A DNA stretch of 64,000 nucleotides from Trifolium pratense (Eukaryota; Streptophyta; Magnoliopsida; Fabales; Fabaceae), in contig NC_060063.1 in the NCBI RefSeq assembly GCF_020283565.1, positions 23,552,777-23,616,776 of the forward strand. The letters are read 5' to 3'. Of this stretch, positions 43,390 through 55,057 are shown piece by piece. Made by a program: the position numbers and the translations under genes. Each line of letters starts with the position of its first letter. Position 1 is the first letter of the stretch. The notes below the pieces were generated by a model. That model was not told the origin of the DNA. It worked only from the letters and a program-made list of their open reading frames with translations, and ran no database searches.

Positions 43390-45096
43390 TGAAGTAACAA
43401 GGTTTGTCACAAGGAAGGGGGGTTTGAATTGTGACCCTTTAAAATTTTCTACTGCAAAATAAAGTTAGACAATAACAGCCTACAAAAGCTTGATGGTTAG
43501 ATCAACTGGAGAACGTTCTCCTTAAAATGTAAGTGCAAATAATCAAGTGATTAGTGTGTATAGTGTTTGCACAAAATAAAAGAGTAAGGGAGAAGAGAAT
43601 CACACAAAGAATTTATCCTGGTTCACCCCTTAATAGTATGGGCTACTCCAGTCCCCACTTGCGTGAGATTATCCACTATAATCTAGACCAAGATTACAGA
43701 AACTTCCCTTTGATCTAAGCCCAGATCAAAGAACCCTTTATGACCTAAATCCAGATCACAAAGTATCCAGCTATATTCAGCTGATCTACCTTTACAAGGT
43801 AACCTCAATCAATTATACCCAATTGACTTGAGAGAATCCTAAAGATTTAACAATGATTCTTTTGGATCTAAGCTTATACACCTAACCGGATGTGAAGCTT
43901 ACAAATTGATACACTCAAAGTACTCTATAAAATATGATCCTAGATTTCTAGAGAGCTTTAGAGTATGAGTGAAAAGAAGAGCTTGAGTGCTTGAGATAGA
44001 ATGTATTTAGATTGCTTTTTGTGCTTCAAGTTCTTGCTCTTCCAATTAAACCAACGTGCTATTTATAGATGGAGATGCTCCTTTGTTGCTTGGACATCAC
44101 ACATATACGTTGTGAGTGGAGAAATAGCCGTTGAGAGACAAACAAACCAGCCCATGTGATTCTGTCCTTCAGATGCTTCAGGAGATCGTTCTTCTCATGG
44201 TCTCTGACAGTCACTTGTACTTGTTGGTCAGAAATATTCTTTGGCCAACTGTAAATGGGTTGTCTCTGAGTGTATATCCGTTGCAAATGTATTTCCCATG
44301 TGGGAAAATAAGATTTGAATTCATTTGGATAAGATTGCCACCTAAGTGCAGAAACTGGGAGATCATTCTCCAGGACGTTGGAGACCATTCTCTGAGATGG
44401 TGTGGATAAGGTCCAACGAAAATATAGCTGTTGCAAGTTGTTGCAAGTTGTCAACCAGCTGTAAACTCTTCATCAAAGGCATAGAGTAGCCACTGTTCAC
44501 TTGTCCTTCAAAGGACACATGAATAGTAAGATGAGTACTATTTTATGGGGGAATGTAGCCACCCTTGTCATAAGCTTTGTACTTGATTCAGATGTGAGGC
44601 TTCTATGCAAGCTGTATGTACTTGTTGCTGAGTTCTTATTGGTCTAGATTATCTTCTTTAATGATGTTCTATGAGAACATAAAGCCTTGTTGCAAGATGT
44701 GAAGTTATTATTCCTTAAAGAAGCTTATTTGAGTAAGCTCAAGAACCAAAATTAATTCCTTGCCTTAAATGACTTATTTGCACTGTTATGATCCTTTAAT
44801 AAGTCCAACTTAAAAGTTCATTCTTGTCTTGTACCAAGTTGACTTGAATAAGTGCTTATGCCTTAGAATACACAAGTCTGGAGACCAATCTGAGATCATT
44901 CTTCTACTGCAGATTTGTCTAAAACTTGTTTGATTCTTTTCTTATGAGTGAAACAAGGTTAATTTAATCCATTGCATCTGTTCTTAAATTAAATCACTCA
45001 AGAGCACTTGTTAGATCACAAAATGATCAGAATCAAATTAAAATTTAATTAAGGGTTGTTATCTTTAAAACATCAAAATAGGATTTTGTCTCAACA
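43390..45096 (-). repeat. Sirevirus 3' LTR (1707 bp)
   Basis: It runs TGTTGAGACAAAATCC..TTACTTCA on the minus strand. A TATA box CTATAAATAG lies at 44059-44068. The 131- and 92-codon frames here also occur unchanged in the other LTR and simply reflect LTR identity. Confidence 0.95.
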
Positions 45097-45564
45097 ATCT
45101 CCCCCTTTTTGATGATGACAAAACCTTTAATTAATTTTTGATTGTGATTCTGATTAAACCATATTCAGTAATAATACTTGTGATTTAATCATATAAAGCT
45201 CCCCCTCAATTTTAGCATTCTTTATCAATTTATAAAATATGCAAATGCAAATTGAGTAAAAATATGTAAAGACATAAATTTGAATCAAACATAACATTCA
45301 TTAATCAAACTCATAATCAGAGAATATGACATTGTTCAGGTACATGATTAATGATTCAAAAAGGTGATTCAAAACATAATCTAAGTTCTTAGAATTCAAA
45401 CAACATACAATTAGAAGTTGAAACCAAAACAACTTCCAACTATATCTACAAATTCTAAGACTGAAGTACATAAGGCAAACAACAACATAATCAAAAGAGT
45501 TTTTAAAACATTTCAAAATATCACAATCTCCCCCTAATTACTACAGAATTCATTCTCCCCCTTT
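45097..45564 (-). promoter_or_regulatory. Polypurine tracts of the Sirevirus
   Basis: AAAAAGGGGGAGAT adjoins the LTR at 45097-45110, with three further AGGGGG-type runs at 45199-45206, 45527-45534 and 45553-45564. The series parallels 31771-32210. Confidence 0.75.
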
Positions 45565-45602
45565 TGTCAACAGCAAAAAGGCTTGGGAGGTATGAAGGAG
45601 TG

Positions 45603-47801
45603 CTACTGAGGATCTGCAGGAGAGGAAGGATCAGAGTTAGAGTCTTTGCCAAGTTCTGGAAAATCTGGAACTTGTGGAGGAGGATTTGATGGAGGTGGAT
45701 TGATACGCATTGCTGGGCAAAATTCTTCAATGAGCCAGGTCCTAAAGAGCTGGTGCTCATGGATAGTGTAGTTCATCAGAGTGTTGTTGATCTTGATGGC
45801 TTGAAAGAGCTTAGCCATATCTTTCTCAACTTTTGACTTTTTGATGGGTCTTGAGTCAAAAGGAGGTATATTTGCAGAGTTTTGGAATGCAGCAGAATCA
45901 GTTGATGGGTAGCTAGTGCAGAAAGAGTTCATGGAAGCAAAGTTTTGAGGGAAGGATGGCAGAGATGGACCAGCATCAGTATAGATAGGCTGATGAATTT
46001 TTGAGAAATCTGAAGGAGTTGAAATGAAATTTTTCAGAAAATCTGTGGTGTCAAAGGAGGTTTGTGGAGAGGTTAATAAAGGTGAGAAGATGGATGTATT
46101 GACAGGATTATTAATGGTGGAAAAGTTATTATCCAAGACAGAGGTATGTGGATTTTGAGGGTTGCCTAAATCATTTCTTAGGTTATCAAACTCTAGGGAT
46201 ACAAAAGGGTTGAACTGAGCAGAAGTGGTTTTCTCACTTACAGTTTCTTTGGTTTGATCTGTTGGAGCTGAGACTGGGAGAATGATCTCTGGATGGTCTC
46301 CCTGTTGTGTTGTCATGACTTCAGCTAGAAGGTTCAGATTGCTATCCTTTTCAAATTCCTCTCTTTTTCTTTTCTGGCTTGGATCAGGAATGGTGTGGTC
46401 TTCAATATCTCCTATGAACTTCATTCTTCCAATATTCTTTAGGGAGAATGTGGTAGATGAATTCTTTCCTTCTTCTCCTTCAAAGCTTACTTTGAACTTG
46501 TTAAAGACTCTTGTTAGAAACATTCCATAAGGAAGAGTGACTTTTCTGGATTCATTTTCAATGACAGAAATCATATGCTTGAGCATGACAAAGGGTAGGT
46601 TAAGAGGAATTTTGTTGAACATATGATACATTATTAACATATCATTGTCAGTGACTTTATCCTTGCTACCTTTTCTGGGAAAGATGGCATGAAGACACAT
46701 GTTGTGGAACATTTTGAACACAAGTTTGAGTTTGGAAGAGGATGGATTTTTGAGAGGGGTTCCGGGTTCAAAAATTTCAGACATGAATGTTTCCTTGTTT
46801 ATTCCTGCCATGGAGAACCAGCTTTCTCCATATAGTTTGTGACCAGATGAGGGTACATCTAGGAGTTCACTTAGAAGTTGTTCAGAGACCTTGAATTTTA
46901 CTCCTTTGAGTTCAGATGCAATGTAGGTTTGTTCAGAGGAAATGACAGCATTGAAATAAAAAGCTGAGATAAGGTTAGGATAATGAGTTTCTCTAATGTT
47001 GAACAAGTTTGTCCATCCAAGAGGGTTGGTATATTGGGTTAGGTCATGATCTGTGTTGATAAGATCATCAAAGTTATACACTCTACCAGGAAGAACAGGT
47101 TTTTTCTTTGAAAAAATTTCAAAACTTTGTTGACAATCCTCATGAATAAGAGGAGCAGGTTTTTTGAGTTTTCTAATCATGATATCTTCTTCAGAAGATT
47201 CAGATTTTGAAGGTTTGTTGTGGTGTTTGGACGATGAAGATCTTTTTGAGTAGGTTTTAATTTCAGGAACAGATTTGGCTTTTGGAGAGCCTGAGTGTGT
47301 ATTTTCTGAATCATCATCAGAGAGAGAGTATACAGTTTTATCTATTGCTGGTCTTCTCCCAGCACCTGAGGCTAATCTACTTGATTTTCTGACTTTTGAA
47401 GCATCAAGTGATTTGGATTTTTTGGTTTTGGTTGAAGTTGAAGTTTTCTTAGTGATAGGGTTAGTTTTGATTTTTGGAGTGGTGGTTTTGATTTCAGCAG
47501 TGGTTTGAGAACATTGAATGGGTTCAATGACAGTTTTACAAGTAATTGGAATGGTTCCAATTAAAACTTCAGAGATTTGAATGGTTGTTGGTGGTGGTGA
47601 TTGTGTTTCAGGTGTGGTTTCTAACGTGGGTTGGTTTGTTTGAGGGGTATTCAAGGGATTTGATTGAACTTCAATCTCATTTTCACGATTTGAAAGGGAT
47701 TCAGAAGAGGTAGAGGAGGATGATTTGGTACCTGACTTTTGAGAAGAGGATGAACAACTTTCCATTTTGTTCTTGTTTGCAGGTCTCTTCAAACGAGCCA
47801 T
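45603..47801 (-). CDS. Sirevirus additional 3' ORF (env-like position), 732 aa
   Basis: The N-terminal 200 residues are Ser/Thr/Lys-rich and look disordered. Residues ~245-460 form a domain with NPLGWTNLFNIRETHYPNLI, ELKGVKFKVSEQLLSELLDV and the FHNMCLHAIFPRKGSKDKVT and PFVMLKHMISVI segments. Its layout (a GW motif, a YPxL motif, a K/RG(V/I) strand and an LL(D/G) motif) parallels the ORF at 32962-35604 and the second Athila ORF. The remainder is Pro/Ser/Asn-rich with a short Pro-rich C-terminus. I see no signal peptide and no membrane helix. A TATA-like TTTATTTAATC lies about 110 bp before the ATG on the minus strand. The function is unknown. Confidence 0.88.
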   Translation of the reverse strand: MARLKRPANKNKMESCSSSSQKSGTKSSSSTSSESLSNRENEIEVQSNPLNTPQTNQPTLETTPETQSPPPTTIQISEVLIGTIPITCKTVIEPIQCSQTTAEIKTTTPKIKTNPITKKTSTSTKTKKSKSLDASKVRKSSRLASGAGRRPAIDKTVYSLSDDDSENTHSGSPKAKSVPEIKTYSKRSSSSKHHNKPSKSESSEEDIMIRKLKKPAPLIHEDCQQSFEIFSKKKPVLPGRVYNFDDLINTDHDLTQYTNPLGWTNLFNIRETHYPNLISAFYFNAVISSEQTYIASELKGVKFKVSEQLLSELLDVPSSGHKLYGESWFSMAGINKETFMSEIFEPGTPLKNPSSSKLKLVFKMFHNMCLHAIFPRKGSKDKVTDNDMLIMYHMFNKIPLNLPFVMLKHMISVIENESRKVTLPYGMFLTRVFNKFKVSFEGEEGKNSSTTFSLKNIGRMKFIGDIEDHTIPDPSQKRKREEFEKDSNLNLLAEVMTTQQGDHPEIILPVSAPTDQTKETVSEKTTSAQFNPFVSLEFDNLRNDLGNPQNPHTSVLDNNFSTINNPVNTSIFSPLLTSPQTSFDTTDFLKNFISTPSDFSKIHQPIYTDAGPSLPSFPQNFASMNSFCTSYPSTDSAAFQNSANIPPFDSRPIKKSKVEKDMAKLFQAIKINNTLMNYTIHEHQLFRTWLIEEFCPAMRINPPPSNPPPQVPDFPELGKDSNSDPSSPADPQ

Positions 47802-48230
47802 AGAAGCAAAATTGATTTTGGAAGATGAACAGTGAGGGTTTGATGAATAGTGGAGAAGAGATAAGGATTTCAGAAGTGATGATGAAAGAGTGTAGAGTTT
47901 GTTTTGATTAAATAAACCACTAATGAGAGAGTGTCTAGAGAATAGAAAAGGATTTGATAGATAGGTTAGGTGTAGCTTAGTACCATAATGAATAGTGTAT
48001 AAGTGTACTTAGGGAAGATAAAAGGAGAGAGGTGATAATAATGACACTAAGGAGAGAGAGATTTGCGTGTGAGGCATAAGAGAAGTACAAAGGTCTGAAA
48101 AAAAATGTTAATTTAGAATTAAAAAATTAAGAGATTCTGATGTATTTTAAAAATAACTCATGTTCTACTTTTCGTTCAGGGAAAGAATGTTCTCCTGGCG
48201 TTCTCCAAAAGAAAGAGATTTCAACAAAGC
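47802..48230 (-). promoter_or_regulatory. Spacer between pol and the 3' ORF
   Basis: No frame. It includes a CT-rich leader next to 47801 (minus strand), and may contain a separate promoter or splice acceptor for the 3' ORF. Confidence 0.35.
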
Positions 48231-51200
48231 TTAGCTAGGATTTTTTATAATTTTTAAATTTTCTTTGATAAAATTAAAACGATCTTCAACTAAAGGTTTT
48301 GTAAAAATATCAGCTAATTGAGATTCCGTATCAACAAATATTAATTCAACATCTTTTTTGCAAACATGGTCACGTATGAAATGATGCTTAATTTCAATAT
48401 GTTTGGATCTAGAATGCTGAATGGGGTTCTTTGATAAATTAATAGCACTAGTATTATCACAAAGAATTTTAATATTTGTGTACCTTAGAGAGAAATCTTC
48501 AAGTTGGTTTTTGATCCATATCACTTGAGAACAACAATTTGCAGCTGATACATATTCTGCTTCAGTTGTTGAGAGTGCTATGGTGTTTTGCTTTCTGCAG
48601 CACCAACTCACAAGAGCCTCACCAAGAAATTGACAAGCACCACTTGTGCTTTTTCTTTCAAGTTTGTCACCAGCATAGTCAGCATCACAATAGGCTTTTA
48701 GGTCAAAATGTGATCCCTTTTTGTACCATAGACCAACATCTGGTGTTCCCACCAAATATCTAAAAATCCTTTTGACTGCTGTAAGGTGAGATTCCCTTGG
48801 AGATGTTTGAAATCTTGCACAAAGACCAACTGAGAATACAATGTCTGGTCTACTTGCAGTTAAATATAGAAGTGATCCAATCATTCCTCTATATTCTTTT
48901 TCAGACACAGTTTTACCACTTTCATCTTTGTCTAAATTTGTTGATGGATGCATTGGAGTAGTCATGATCTTTGCTTCATTCATGTTGTACTTCTTGAGAA
49001 GATCTTTGATATATTTTTCTTGACTAATAAAGATTCCATCATCTTGTTGCTTGATTTGCAAGCCAAGAAAGAAACTGAGTTCTCCCATCATGCTCATTTC
49101 AAATTCACTTTGCATAAGGTTTGAAAAATCCTCGCACATTTTTTCGTTAGTAGCACCAAATATAATATCATCAACATATACTTGCACAATTAATAAATCA
49201 TTTTCATTTGTTTTTCTAAAAAGTGTTGTATCAATTTTTCCTCTAGAAAAACCATTTTCAATTAAAAATGAGCTTAATCTATCATACCATGCTCTTGGGG
49301 CTTGTTTAAGTCCATATAAAGCTTTGGTAAGTTTAAAAACATGATTAGGTTTGTGTTCATTTTTAAAACCAGGAGGTTGATGGACATAAACCTCTTCATT
49401 TAAAAATCCATTTAAAAATGCACTTTTCACATCCATTTGAAAAAGTTTAAGACACTTATGAGATGCATATGCAAGTAATATTCTAATTGCTTCTAACCTT
49501 GCTACTGGTGCAAAAGTCTCATCATAATCTATACCTTCTTGTTGATTATAACCTTGAGCAACAAGTCTTGCTTTGTTGCGAATTACCTTACCATTTTCAT
49601 CCATTTTATTTCTGAAGACCCATCTAGTTCCAATGATAGAATGATCTGCAGGAGCTGGTACTAGCTTCCATACTTCATTCTTTTCAAATTGTGAAAGTTC
49701 TTCTTTCATGGCAATTTTCCATGATTCATCAATGATAGCTTCATCTATGGATTTTGGCTCAATTTGAGAGATCATAGCTAGATTGTTCTCATTAAGTTGA
49801 AATGATCTTCTGGTTCTTACACCTTCTGCAGTATCGCCTATTATTTGTTCTTGAGGATGATTGTTTACAATCTTCCACGTTTTAGGAGGTTCTTGAGGTG
49901 GTGATTCCTGTTCTGCAACCTGTTCTTTTGATGAGCTTTGCTCATCTTCATCATCTATTTCTCTTACACATGATATATCATCATATTCATCAAATTTTAC
50001 ATGCATGCTTTCTTCCAAAGATTTTGATGTTAGATTATAAACTCTATAAGCTTTAGATGTTAAAGAGTATCCTAAAAAGATTCCTTTATCAGACTTAGAG
50101 TCAAATTTTCCTAGATTGTCTTTAATATTTAAGATGTAACAATAACACCCAAAAATGTGAAAATAAGAAACATTTGGTTTTTTATCTTTCCAAAGTTCAT
50201 AAGGGGTTTTGTTCAAAACTTTTCTAATAGACATTCTATTCAAGATATAGCAAGCAGTGTTGACAGCTTCAGCCCAAAAGTATTTTTCAACATTGGATTC
50301 GTCTATCATAGTTCTTGCCATTTCTTGTAAGGTTCTATTTTTTCTTTCAACAACTCCGTTTTGTTGAGGAGTTCTTGGACAAGAAAAGTTGTGAGAAATA
50401 CCATTTTCATCAAAGAATGATTCAAAGTGGGAGTTTTCAAATTCTCCACCATGATCACTTCTTATGGAGATGATATTTGAACCTCTTTCATTTTGAACCT
50501 TTTTACAAAAGATTTTAAAAGATTCAAAAGATTCATCTTTATTTTTTAAAAACAAAACCCATGTGTATCTAGAATAGTCATCAACAATAACAAAACCATA
50601 GTTTTTACCACCTAGACTGGTAGTTTTGACAGGTCCAAACAAATCTATGTGAAGTAGCTCAAGAGGTTTTTTAGTTGAAATAAAGTCTTTTGGTTTAAAA
50701 CTGCTTTTAGCTTGTTTTCCCTTTGTACAACTTTCACATAGTTTATCTTTGTCAAAACTTATCTTTGGTAATCCTCTTACTAGATCAAGTTGAGAAAGTT
50801 TTGCAATTGTCCTCATATTTACATGTCCTGCCCTTTTATGCCAAATCCATTTATCCTTTTCAAGAGATACAAAACATGATTCAACAGGCAGTTCATCTAG
50901 ATATATGACATACACATTCTTTTTTCTTAATCCATTAAAAAGTGTTTTTCCAGAAGATATTTGTTTAATTTCACATGTATGAGTTTTAAAAGTGACTTCA
51001 AGACCACTATCACACAATTGGCTAATACTTATTAAGTTATGTTCTAGACCTTCTACATAATGAACATTTTCTAATTTAGCAGAATTAATTTTACCTATTA
51101 TACCTTTACCTTTGATGCTAGCTTTTTCATTATTTCCAAAGGTAACGGTTCCTCCTTCCTTTTCTTCAAAGGAAAGGAAGCTGTGTCTGTCTCCAGTCAT

Positions 51201-51266
51201 GTGCCTTGAGCAGCCACTGTCCAAGTACCATGGCTTTTTCTTGACTGCTAGCATACATTCCTGCAT
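48231..51266 (-). CDS. Sirevirus Pol (protease-integrase-RT-RNase H), 1011 aa
   Basis: All copia Pol domains are present in order and uninterrupted. The protease active site DSG is at residues 17-19 (WYLDSGCS). The HHCC zinc domain spans about 143-180. The integrase triad is D208, D271 and E307, with exactly 35 residues between the last two. The RT has [10 protein letters not shown] and the YVDD site at 697-700. RNase H covers about 850-985 with the DADYAGD, TTEAEY and CDNTSAI blocks, ending in LADIFTKPL. The frame is +1 relative to gag, and the first ATG (51266) lies inside the gag frame; translation probably continues from gag by frameshifting, or a single-base indel has occurred. All recognisable catalytic residues are intact. 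Confidence 0.96.
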   Translation of the reverse strand: MQECMLAVKKKPWYLDSGCSRHMTGDRHSFLSFEEKEGGTVTFGNNEKASIKGKGIIGKINSAKLENVHYVEGLEHNLISISQLCDSGLEVTFKTHTCEIKQISSGKTLFNGLRKKNVYVIYLDELPVESCFVSLEKDKWIWHKRAGHVNMRTIAKLSQLDLVRGLPKISFDKDKLCESCTKGKQAKSSFKPKDFISTKKPLELLHIDLFGPVKTTSLGGKNYGFVIVDDYSRYTWVLFLKNKDESFESFKIFCKKVQNERGSNIISIRSDHGGEFENSHFESFFDENGISHNFSCPRTPQQNGVVERKNRTLQEMARTMIDESNVEKYFWAEAVNTACYILNRMSIRKVLNKTPYELWKDKKPNVSYFHIFGCYCYILNIKDNLGKFDSKSDKGIFLGYSLTSKAYRVYNLTSKSLEESMHVKFDEYDDISCVREIDDEDEQSSSKEQVAEQESPPQEPPKTWKIVNNHPQEQIIGDTAEGVRTRRSFQLNENNLAMISQIEPKSIDEAIIDESWKIAMKEELSQFEKNEVWKLVPAPADHSIIGTRWVFRNKMDENGKVIRNKARLVAQGYNQQEGIDYDETFAPVARLEAIRILLAYASHKCLKLFQMDVKSAFLNGFLNEEVYVHQPPGFKNEHKPNHVFKLTKALYGLKQAPRAWYDRLSSFLIENGFSRGKIDTTLFRKTNENDLLIVQVYVDDIIFGATNEKMCEDFSNLMQSEFEMSMMGELSFFLGLQIKQQDDGIFISQEKYIKDLLKKYNMNEAKIMTTPMHPSTNLDKDESGKTVSEKEYRGMIGSLLYLTASRPDIVFSVGLCARFQTSPRESHLTAVKRIFRYLVGTPDVGLWYKKGSHFDLKAYCDADYAGDKLERKSTSGACQFLGEALVSWCCRKQNTIALSTTEAEYVSAANCCSQVIWIKNQLEDFSLRYTNIKILCDNTSAINLSKNPIQHSRSKHIEIKHHFIRDHVCKKDVELIFVDTESQLADIFTKPLVEDRFNFIKENLKIIKNPS

Positions 51267-53022
51267 TTGAGTTTAGTAAGACTTTTGGTACCCATATGGA
51301 TTTGGGTCCTTGTTGGTTAGTGTTTTTAAAATGCATTCTCTTATGAGATGGTTTTGTGTATGCATTCCTTTGAGACCAGTTTTGGAGATTATCTGGAGAA
51401 TGATCTCTCACAGAATTTTTTGATCTTTTCTTAAAACAAAAGTATCTTATATGTCCATGTTTATGACAGAAGGAACAAAACAGTTTTTTTACTTTTTGAT
51501 CTTTTTTAGGTAAGAAAACTTTATCATAAATTGTTTGATGAGTTTTGAAGCCTATTCCATTTTTATCAATTACTCTTTGTTGAACACCTAGGATGTTTTC
51601 AAAGGTTTCAGTTGCTTTTACATATTTGGCTATGTCTTTTTCTAAAAGTGAAATATTCTGTTTTAGTCCTAAGTTTTCTTGTTGAACAATAATTTCTTCT
51701 TTACTTAACTTAGATACTTTATCTAGATCATTTTGAACTCTTTTTAAAGTGTCTTCTAAGGTTTTATTTTTAGTTTCATACTCATCTTTTTCTTTGATGA
51801 CTTTAGTAAGTTCAAATTTATACTCATCTCTTTCTTTAATACTTTCAGTGAGTTCATTTTTAAGTTGATCATACTTTTGAGCAGTAATTTGTGAATCATA
51901 CAAGAGATTATCAAATAGTTGTTCAGTTTTCATGCATGATGAACAAGGTTCAAGATTTACCTCATCAAAGTTGGTTCTGGTCATTAGGCAGACATTTGCT
52001 TCTTCTTCTTCTGGTAATTCTTCTAGATCGTCCCATGTAGCCATCATGGATTTGTTGTAGGGAGGTCTTCTTTGCTTCAGCTTTGGACATTCATTTTTGT
52101 AATGTCCAGTTTGATTGCATCCGTAACACTTTACTTGGCTTAAATCAGTTTCATTTCTTCTTGGTGGAAATGAATTTTTGATTTGATTTCTTCTCATCAT
52201 CAGCCTTTGGATTCTTCTTGAGAGAAAAGCCATTTCTTCCTCATCATCTTGTTGAAGAGGATTCTCTTCATCACATGTTATTTCTCTTTTAAGGTTCTCT
52301 TTTACTTGTGATTCTAGAGCAATCATTTTGTTATTTGCTGGTTTCTTTTCTTGAAGTATTGCTTCATGAGCTTTTAAAGATCCAATGAAATCTTCAAGAT
52401 CCATTTTCTTAAGATCTTTTGCTACAGTTATTGCAGTTACTATGTGTCTCCATTCTTCTGGTAGACATCTTAGTAGCTTTCTTATTCTCTCATGTGTGGT
52501 ATATTTTTTACCAAGAGAGTTTAGCTCATTTATGATAACTGTAAACCTTCCATACATTTGATCTATAGTTTCACTGTTACTCATTTCAAACAGTTCAAAC
52601 TTTCGTACTCCTATGTCAATTCTTGTTTCTTTTATGTGGCTGGTTCCTTCATGGTGTGTTTGAAGAGTAGTCCACATTTCTTTGGCCGTCTTGCATTCCA
52701 TGATCCTGTCATATTCTTCCCTGCACAAAGCACTTTTAATAAATAATTGAGCTTTAGTGTTTAGTAGTACCCTGTCAGATTCCTGAGTTGTCCACTCAAG
52801 CTGTGGTTTTGGTGTGAATGAATCTTTGACCAGTGGAGTATAGTCTCCAACTTCTACAACAGTCCACATGTTGATGTCTTGTGATCTAAGAAATAGTTCC
52901 ATCTTGTCTTTCCAGTAATAGTAGTCATTTCCTTCAAAAAGAGGTGGTCTAGTTGATGATCCTCCTTCTGAGATGAATTTTGCAGGTTTAGACATTACTT
53001 CCTTCCTGAATCTTTTCCTCAA
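51166..53022 (-). CDS. Sirevirus Gag, 618 aa
   Basis: The likely start is the Met at residue 10 (MSKPAKF). The copia Gag core covers about residues 20-230 ([20 protein letters not shown], then the [19 protein letters not shown] and [12 protein letters not shown] segments). A CCHC knuckle with pattern CX2CX4HX4C lies at about 298-311. A long heptad-rich coiled coil spans about 370-480. A second Cys/His cluster ([15 protein letters not shown]) is near 510-525, as in other Sirevirus Gags. The C-terminal ~33 codons overlap pol (51166-51266) in a different frame. It forms the virus-like particle and binds RNA. Confidence 0.95.
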   Translation of the reverse strand: MRKRFRKEVMSKPAKFISEGGSSTRPPLFEGNDYYYWKDKMELFLRSQDINMWTVVEVGDYTPLVKDSFTPKPQLEWTTQESDRVLLNTKAQLFIKSALCREEYDRIMECKTAKEMWTTLQTHHEGTSHIKETRIDIGVRKFELFEMSNSETIDQMYGRFTVIINELNSLGKKYTTHERIRKLLRCLPEEWRHIVTAITVAKDLKKMDLEDFIGSLKAHEAILQEKKPANNKMIALESQVKENLKREITCDEENPLQQDDEEEMAFLSRRIQRLMMRRNQIKNSFPPRRNETDLSQVKCYGCNQTGHYKNECPKLKQRRPPYNKSMMATWDDLEELPEEEEANVCLMTRTNFDEVNLEPCSSCMKTEQLFDNLLYDSQITAQKYDQLKNELTESIKERDEYKFELTKVIKEKDEYETKNKTLEDTLKRVQNDLDKVSKLSKEEIIVQQENLGLKQNISLLEKDIAKYVKATETFENILGVQQRVIDKNGIGFKTHQTIYDKVFLPKKDQKVKKLFCSFCHKHGHIRYFCFKKRSKNSVRDHSPDNLQNWSQRNAYTKPSHKRMHFKNTNQQGPKSIWVPKVLLNSNAGMYASSQEKAMVLGQWLLKAHDWRQTQLPFL

Positions 53023-53055
53023 GCACTTGTTAGATGCTTAGACTTTAGAGGCAGG

Positions 53056-53068
53056 CTCTGATACCAAT
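53056..53068 (-). promoter_or_regulatory. Primer-binding site of the Sirevirus
   Basis: TGGTATCAGAGCC on the minus strand, next to the 5' LTR. Initiator-Met-tRNA type. Confidence 0.85.
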
Positions 53069-54775
53069 TGAAGTAACAAGGTTTGTCACAAGGAAGGGGG
53101 GTTTGAATTGTGACCCTTTAAAATTTTCTACTGCAAAATAAAGTTAGACAATAACAGCCTACAAAAGCTTGATGGTTAGATCAACTGGAGAACGTTCTCC
53201 TTAAAATGTAAGTGCAAATAATCAAGTGATTAGTGTGTATAGTGTTTGCACAAAATAAAAGAGTAAGGGAGAAGAGAATCACACAAAGAATTTATCCTGG
53301 TTCACCCCTTAATAGTATGGGCTACTCCAGTCCCCACTTGCGTGAGATTATCCACTATAATCTAGACCAAGATTACAGAAACTTCCCTTTGATCTAAGCC
53401 CAGATCAAAGAACCCTTTATGACCTAAATCCAGATCACAAAGTATCCAGCTATATTCAGCTGATCTACCTTTACAAGGTAACCTCAATCAATTATACCCA
53501 ATTGACTTGAGAGAATCCTAAAGATTTAACAATGATTCTTTTGGATCTAAGCTTATACACCTAACCGGATGTGAAGCTTACAAATTGATACACTCAAAGT
53601 ACTCTATAAAATATGATCCTAGATTTCTAGAGAGCTTTAGAGTATGAGTGAAAAGAAGAGCTTGAGTGCTTGAGATAGAATGTATTTAGATTGCTTTTTG
53701 TGCTTCAAGTTCTTGCTCTTCCAATTAAACCAACGTGCTATTTATAGATGGAGATGCTCCTTTGTTGCTTGGACATCACACATATACGTTGTGAGTGGAG
53801 AAATAGCCGTTGAGAGACAAACAAACCAGCCCATGTGATTCTGTCCTTCAGATGCTTCAGGAGATCGTTCTTCTCATGGTCTCTGACAGTCACTTGTACT
53901 TGTTGGTCAGAAATATTCTTTGGCCAACTGTAAATGGGTTGTCTCTGAGTGTATATCCGTTGCAAATGTATTTCCCATGTGGGAAAATAAGATTTGAATT
54001 CATTTGGATAAGATTGCCACCTAAGTGCAGAAACTGGGAGATCATTCTCCAGGACGTTGGAGACCATTCTCTGAGATGGTGTGGATAAGGTCCAACGAAA
54101 ATATAGCTGTTGCAAGTTGTTGCAAGTTGTCAACCAGCTGTAAACTCTTCATCAAAGGCATAGAGTAGCCACTGTTCACTTGTCCTTCAAAGGACACATG
54201 AATAGTAAGATGAGTACTATTTTATGGGGGAATGTAGCCACCCTTGTCATAAGCTTTGTACTTGATTCAGATGTGAGGCTTCTATGCAAGCTGTATGTAC
54301 TTGTTGCTGAGTTCTTATTGGTCTAGATTATCTTCTTTAATGATGTTCTATGAGAACATAAAGCCTTGTTGCAAGATGTGAAGTTATTATTCCTTAAAGA
54401 AGCTTATTTGAGTAAGCTCAAGAACCAAAATTAATTCCTTGCCTTAAATGACTTATTTGCACTGTTATGATCCTTTAATAAGTCCAACTTAAAAGTTCAT
54501 TCTTGTCTTGTACCAAGTTGACTTGAATAAGTGCTTATGCCTTAGAATACACAAGTCTGGAGACCAATCTGAGATCATTCTTCTACTGCAGATTTGTCTA
54601 AAACTTGTTTGATTCTTTTCTTATGAGTGAAACAAGGTTAATTTAATCCATTGCATCTGTTCTTAAATTAAATCACTCAAGAGCACTTGTTAGATCACAA
54701 AATGATCAGAATCAAATTAAAATTTAATTAAGGGTTGTTATCTTTAAAACATCAAAATAGGATTTTGTCTCAACA
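53069..54775 (-). repeat. Sirevirus 5' LTR (1707 bp)
   Basis: Same length as 43390-45096. The TATA box is at 53738-53747. Transcription runs toward lower coordinates. Confidence 0.95.
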
Positions 54776-54780
54776 ATAAC

Positions 54781-54941
54781 CACGTTTTCTAACAATTCAT
54801 CACTCGATAAACCCCCAATTTATGTGTATCTTTTGCATAATGTTTATGAACACGATTAGACTCGTTTAATCACACAATCCCTGTGGATCGATATTTTTAT
54901 TACTACGTGGTAATTCGTTCACTTGCGAAAATTATCCATCA
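54781..54941 (+). repeat. Athila 5' LTR, right part
   Basis: It continues the host LTR after the Sirevirus, from CACGTTTTCTAACAATTC to TTATCCATCA, and matches 62202-62362. Confidence 0.93.
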
Positions 54942-54964
54942 AGTTTTTGGCGCCGTTGCCGGGG
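54942..54964 (+). promoter_or_regulatory. Athila primer-binding site region
   Basis: TTTTTGGCGCCGTTGCCGGG is the characteristic text after Athila/Tat 5' LTRs. Confidence 0.8.
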
Positions 54965-55057
54965 ATTGTGATTGATTCGACAAGGCAATAGTGTTCATAT
55001 TTTCTGCGTTTTCTTTATTGTTTCTGTTTTTACATTTTTCTGTCGAGAGCGTTCTAC

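Larger units (their letters stand above)
43390..54775 (-). mobile_element. Intact-looking Sirevirus (Ty1/copia), 11386 bp
   Basis: The LTRs are 43390-45096 and 53069-54775, exactly 1707 bp each. I saw no difference where I compared them, so the insertion is very young. The primer site TGGTATCAGAGCC lies at 53056-53068 (minus strand), and purine tracts at 45097-45564. The order on the minus strand is gag, pol, then an extra 3' ORF. Flanks are CAAAC (43385-43389) and ATAAC (54776-54780), an imperfect 5-bp duplication, while the host LTR halves add up exactly. It lies inside the Athila 5' LTR. Confidence 0.95.

Noticed and set aside
44059..44454. 131-codon minus-strand frame, repeated at 53738-54133
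   Set aside because: It lies wholly within the Sirevirus LTRs and has no domain. The duplication merely reflects LTR identity.
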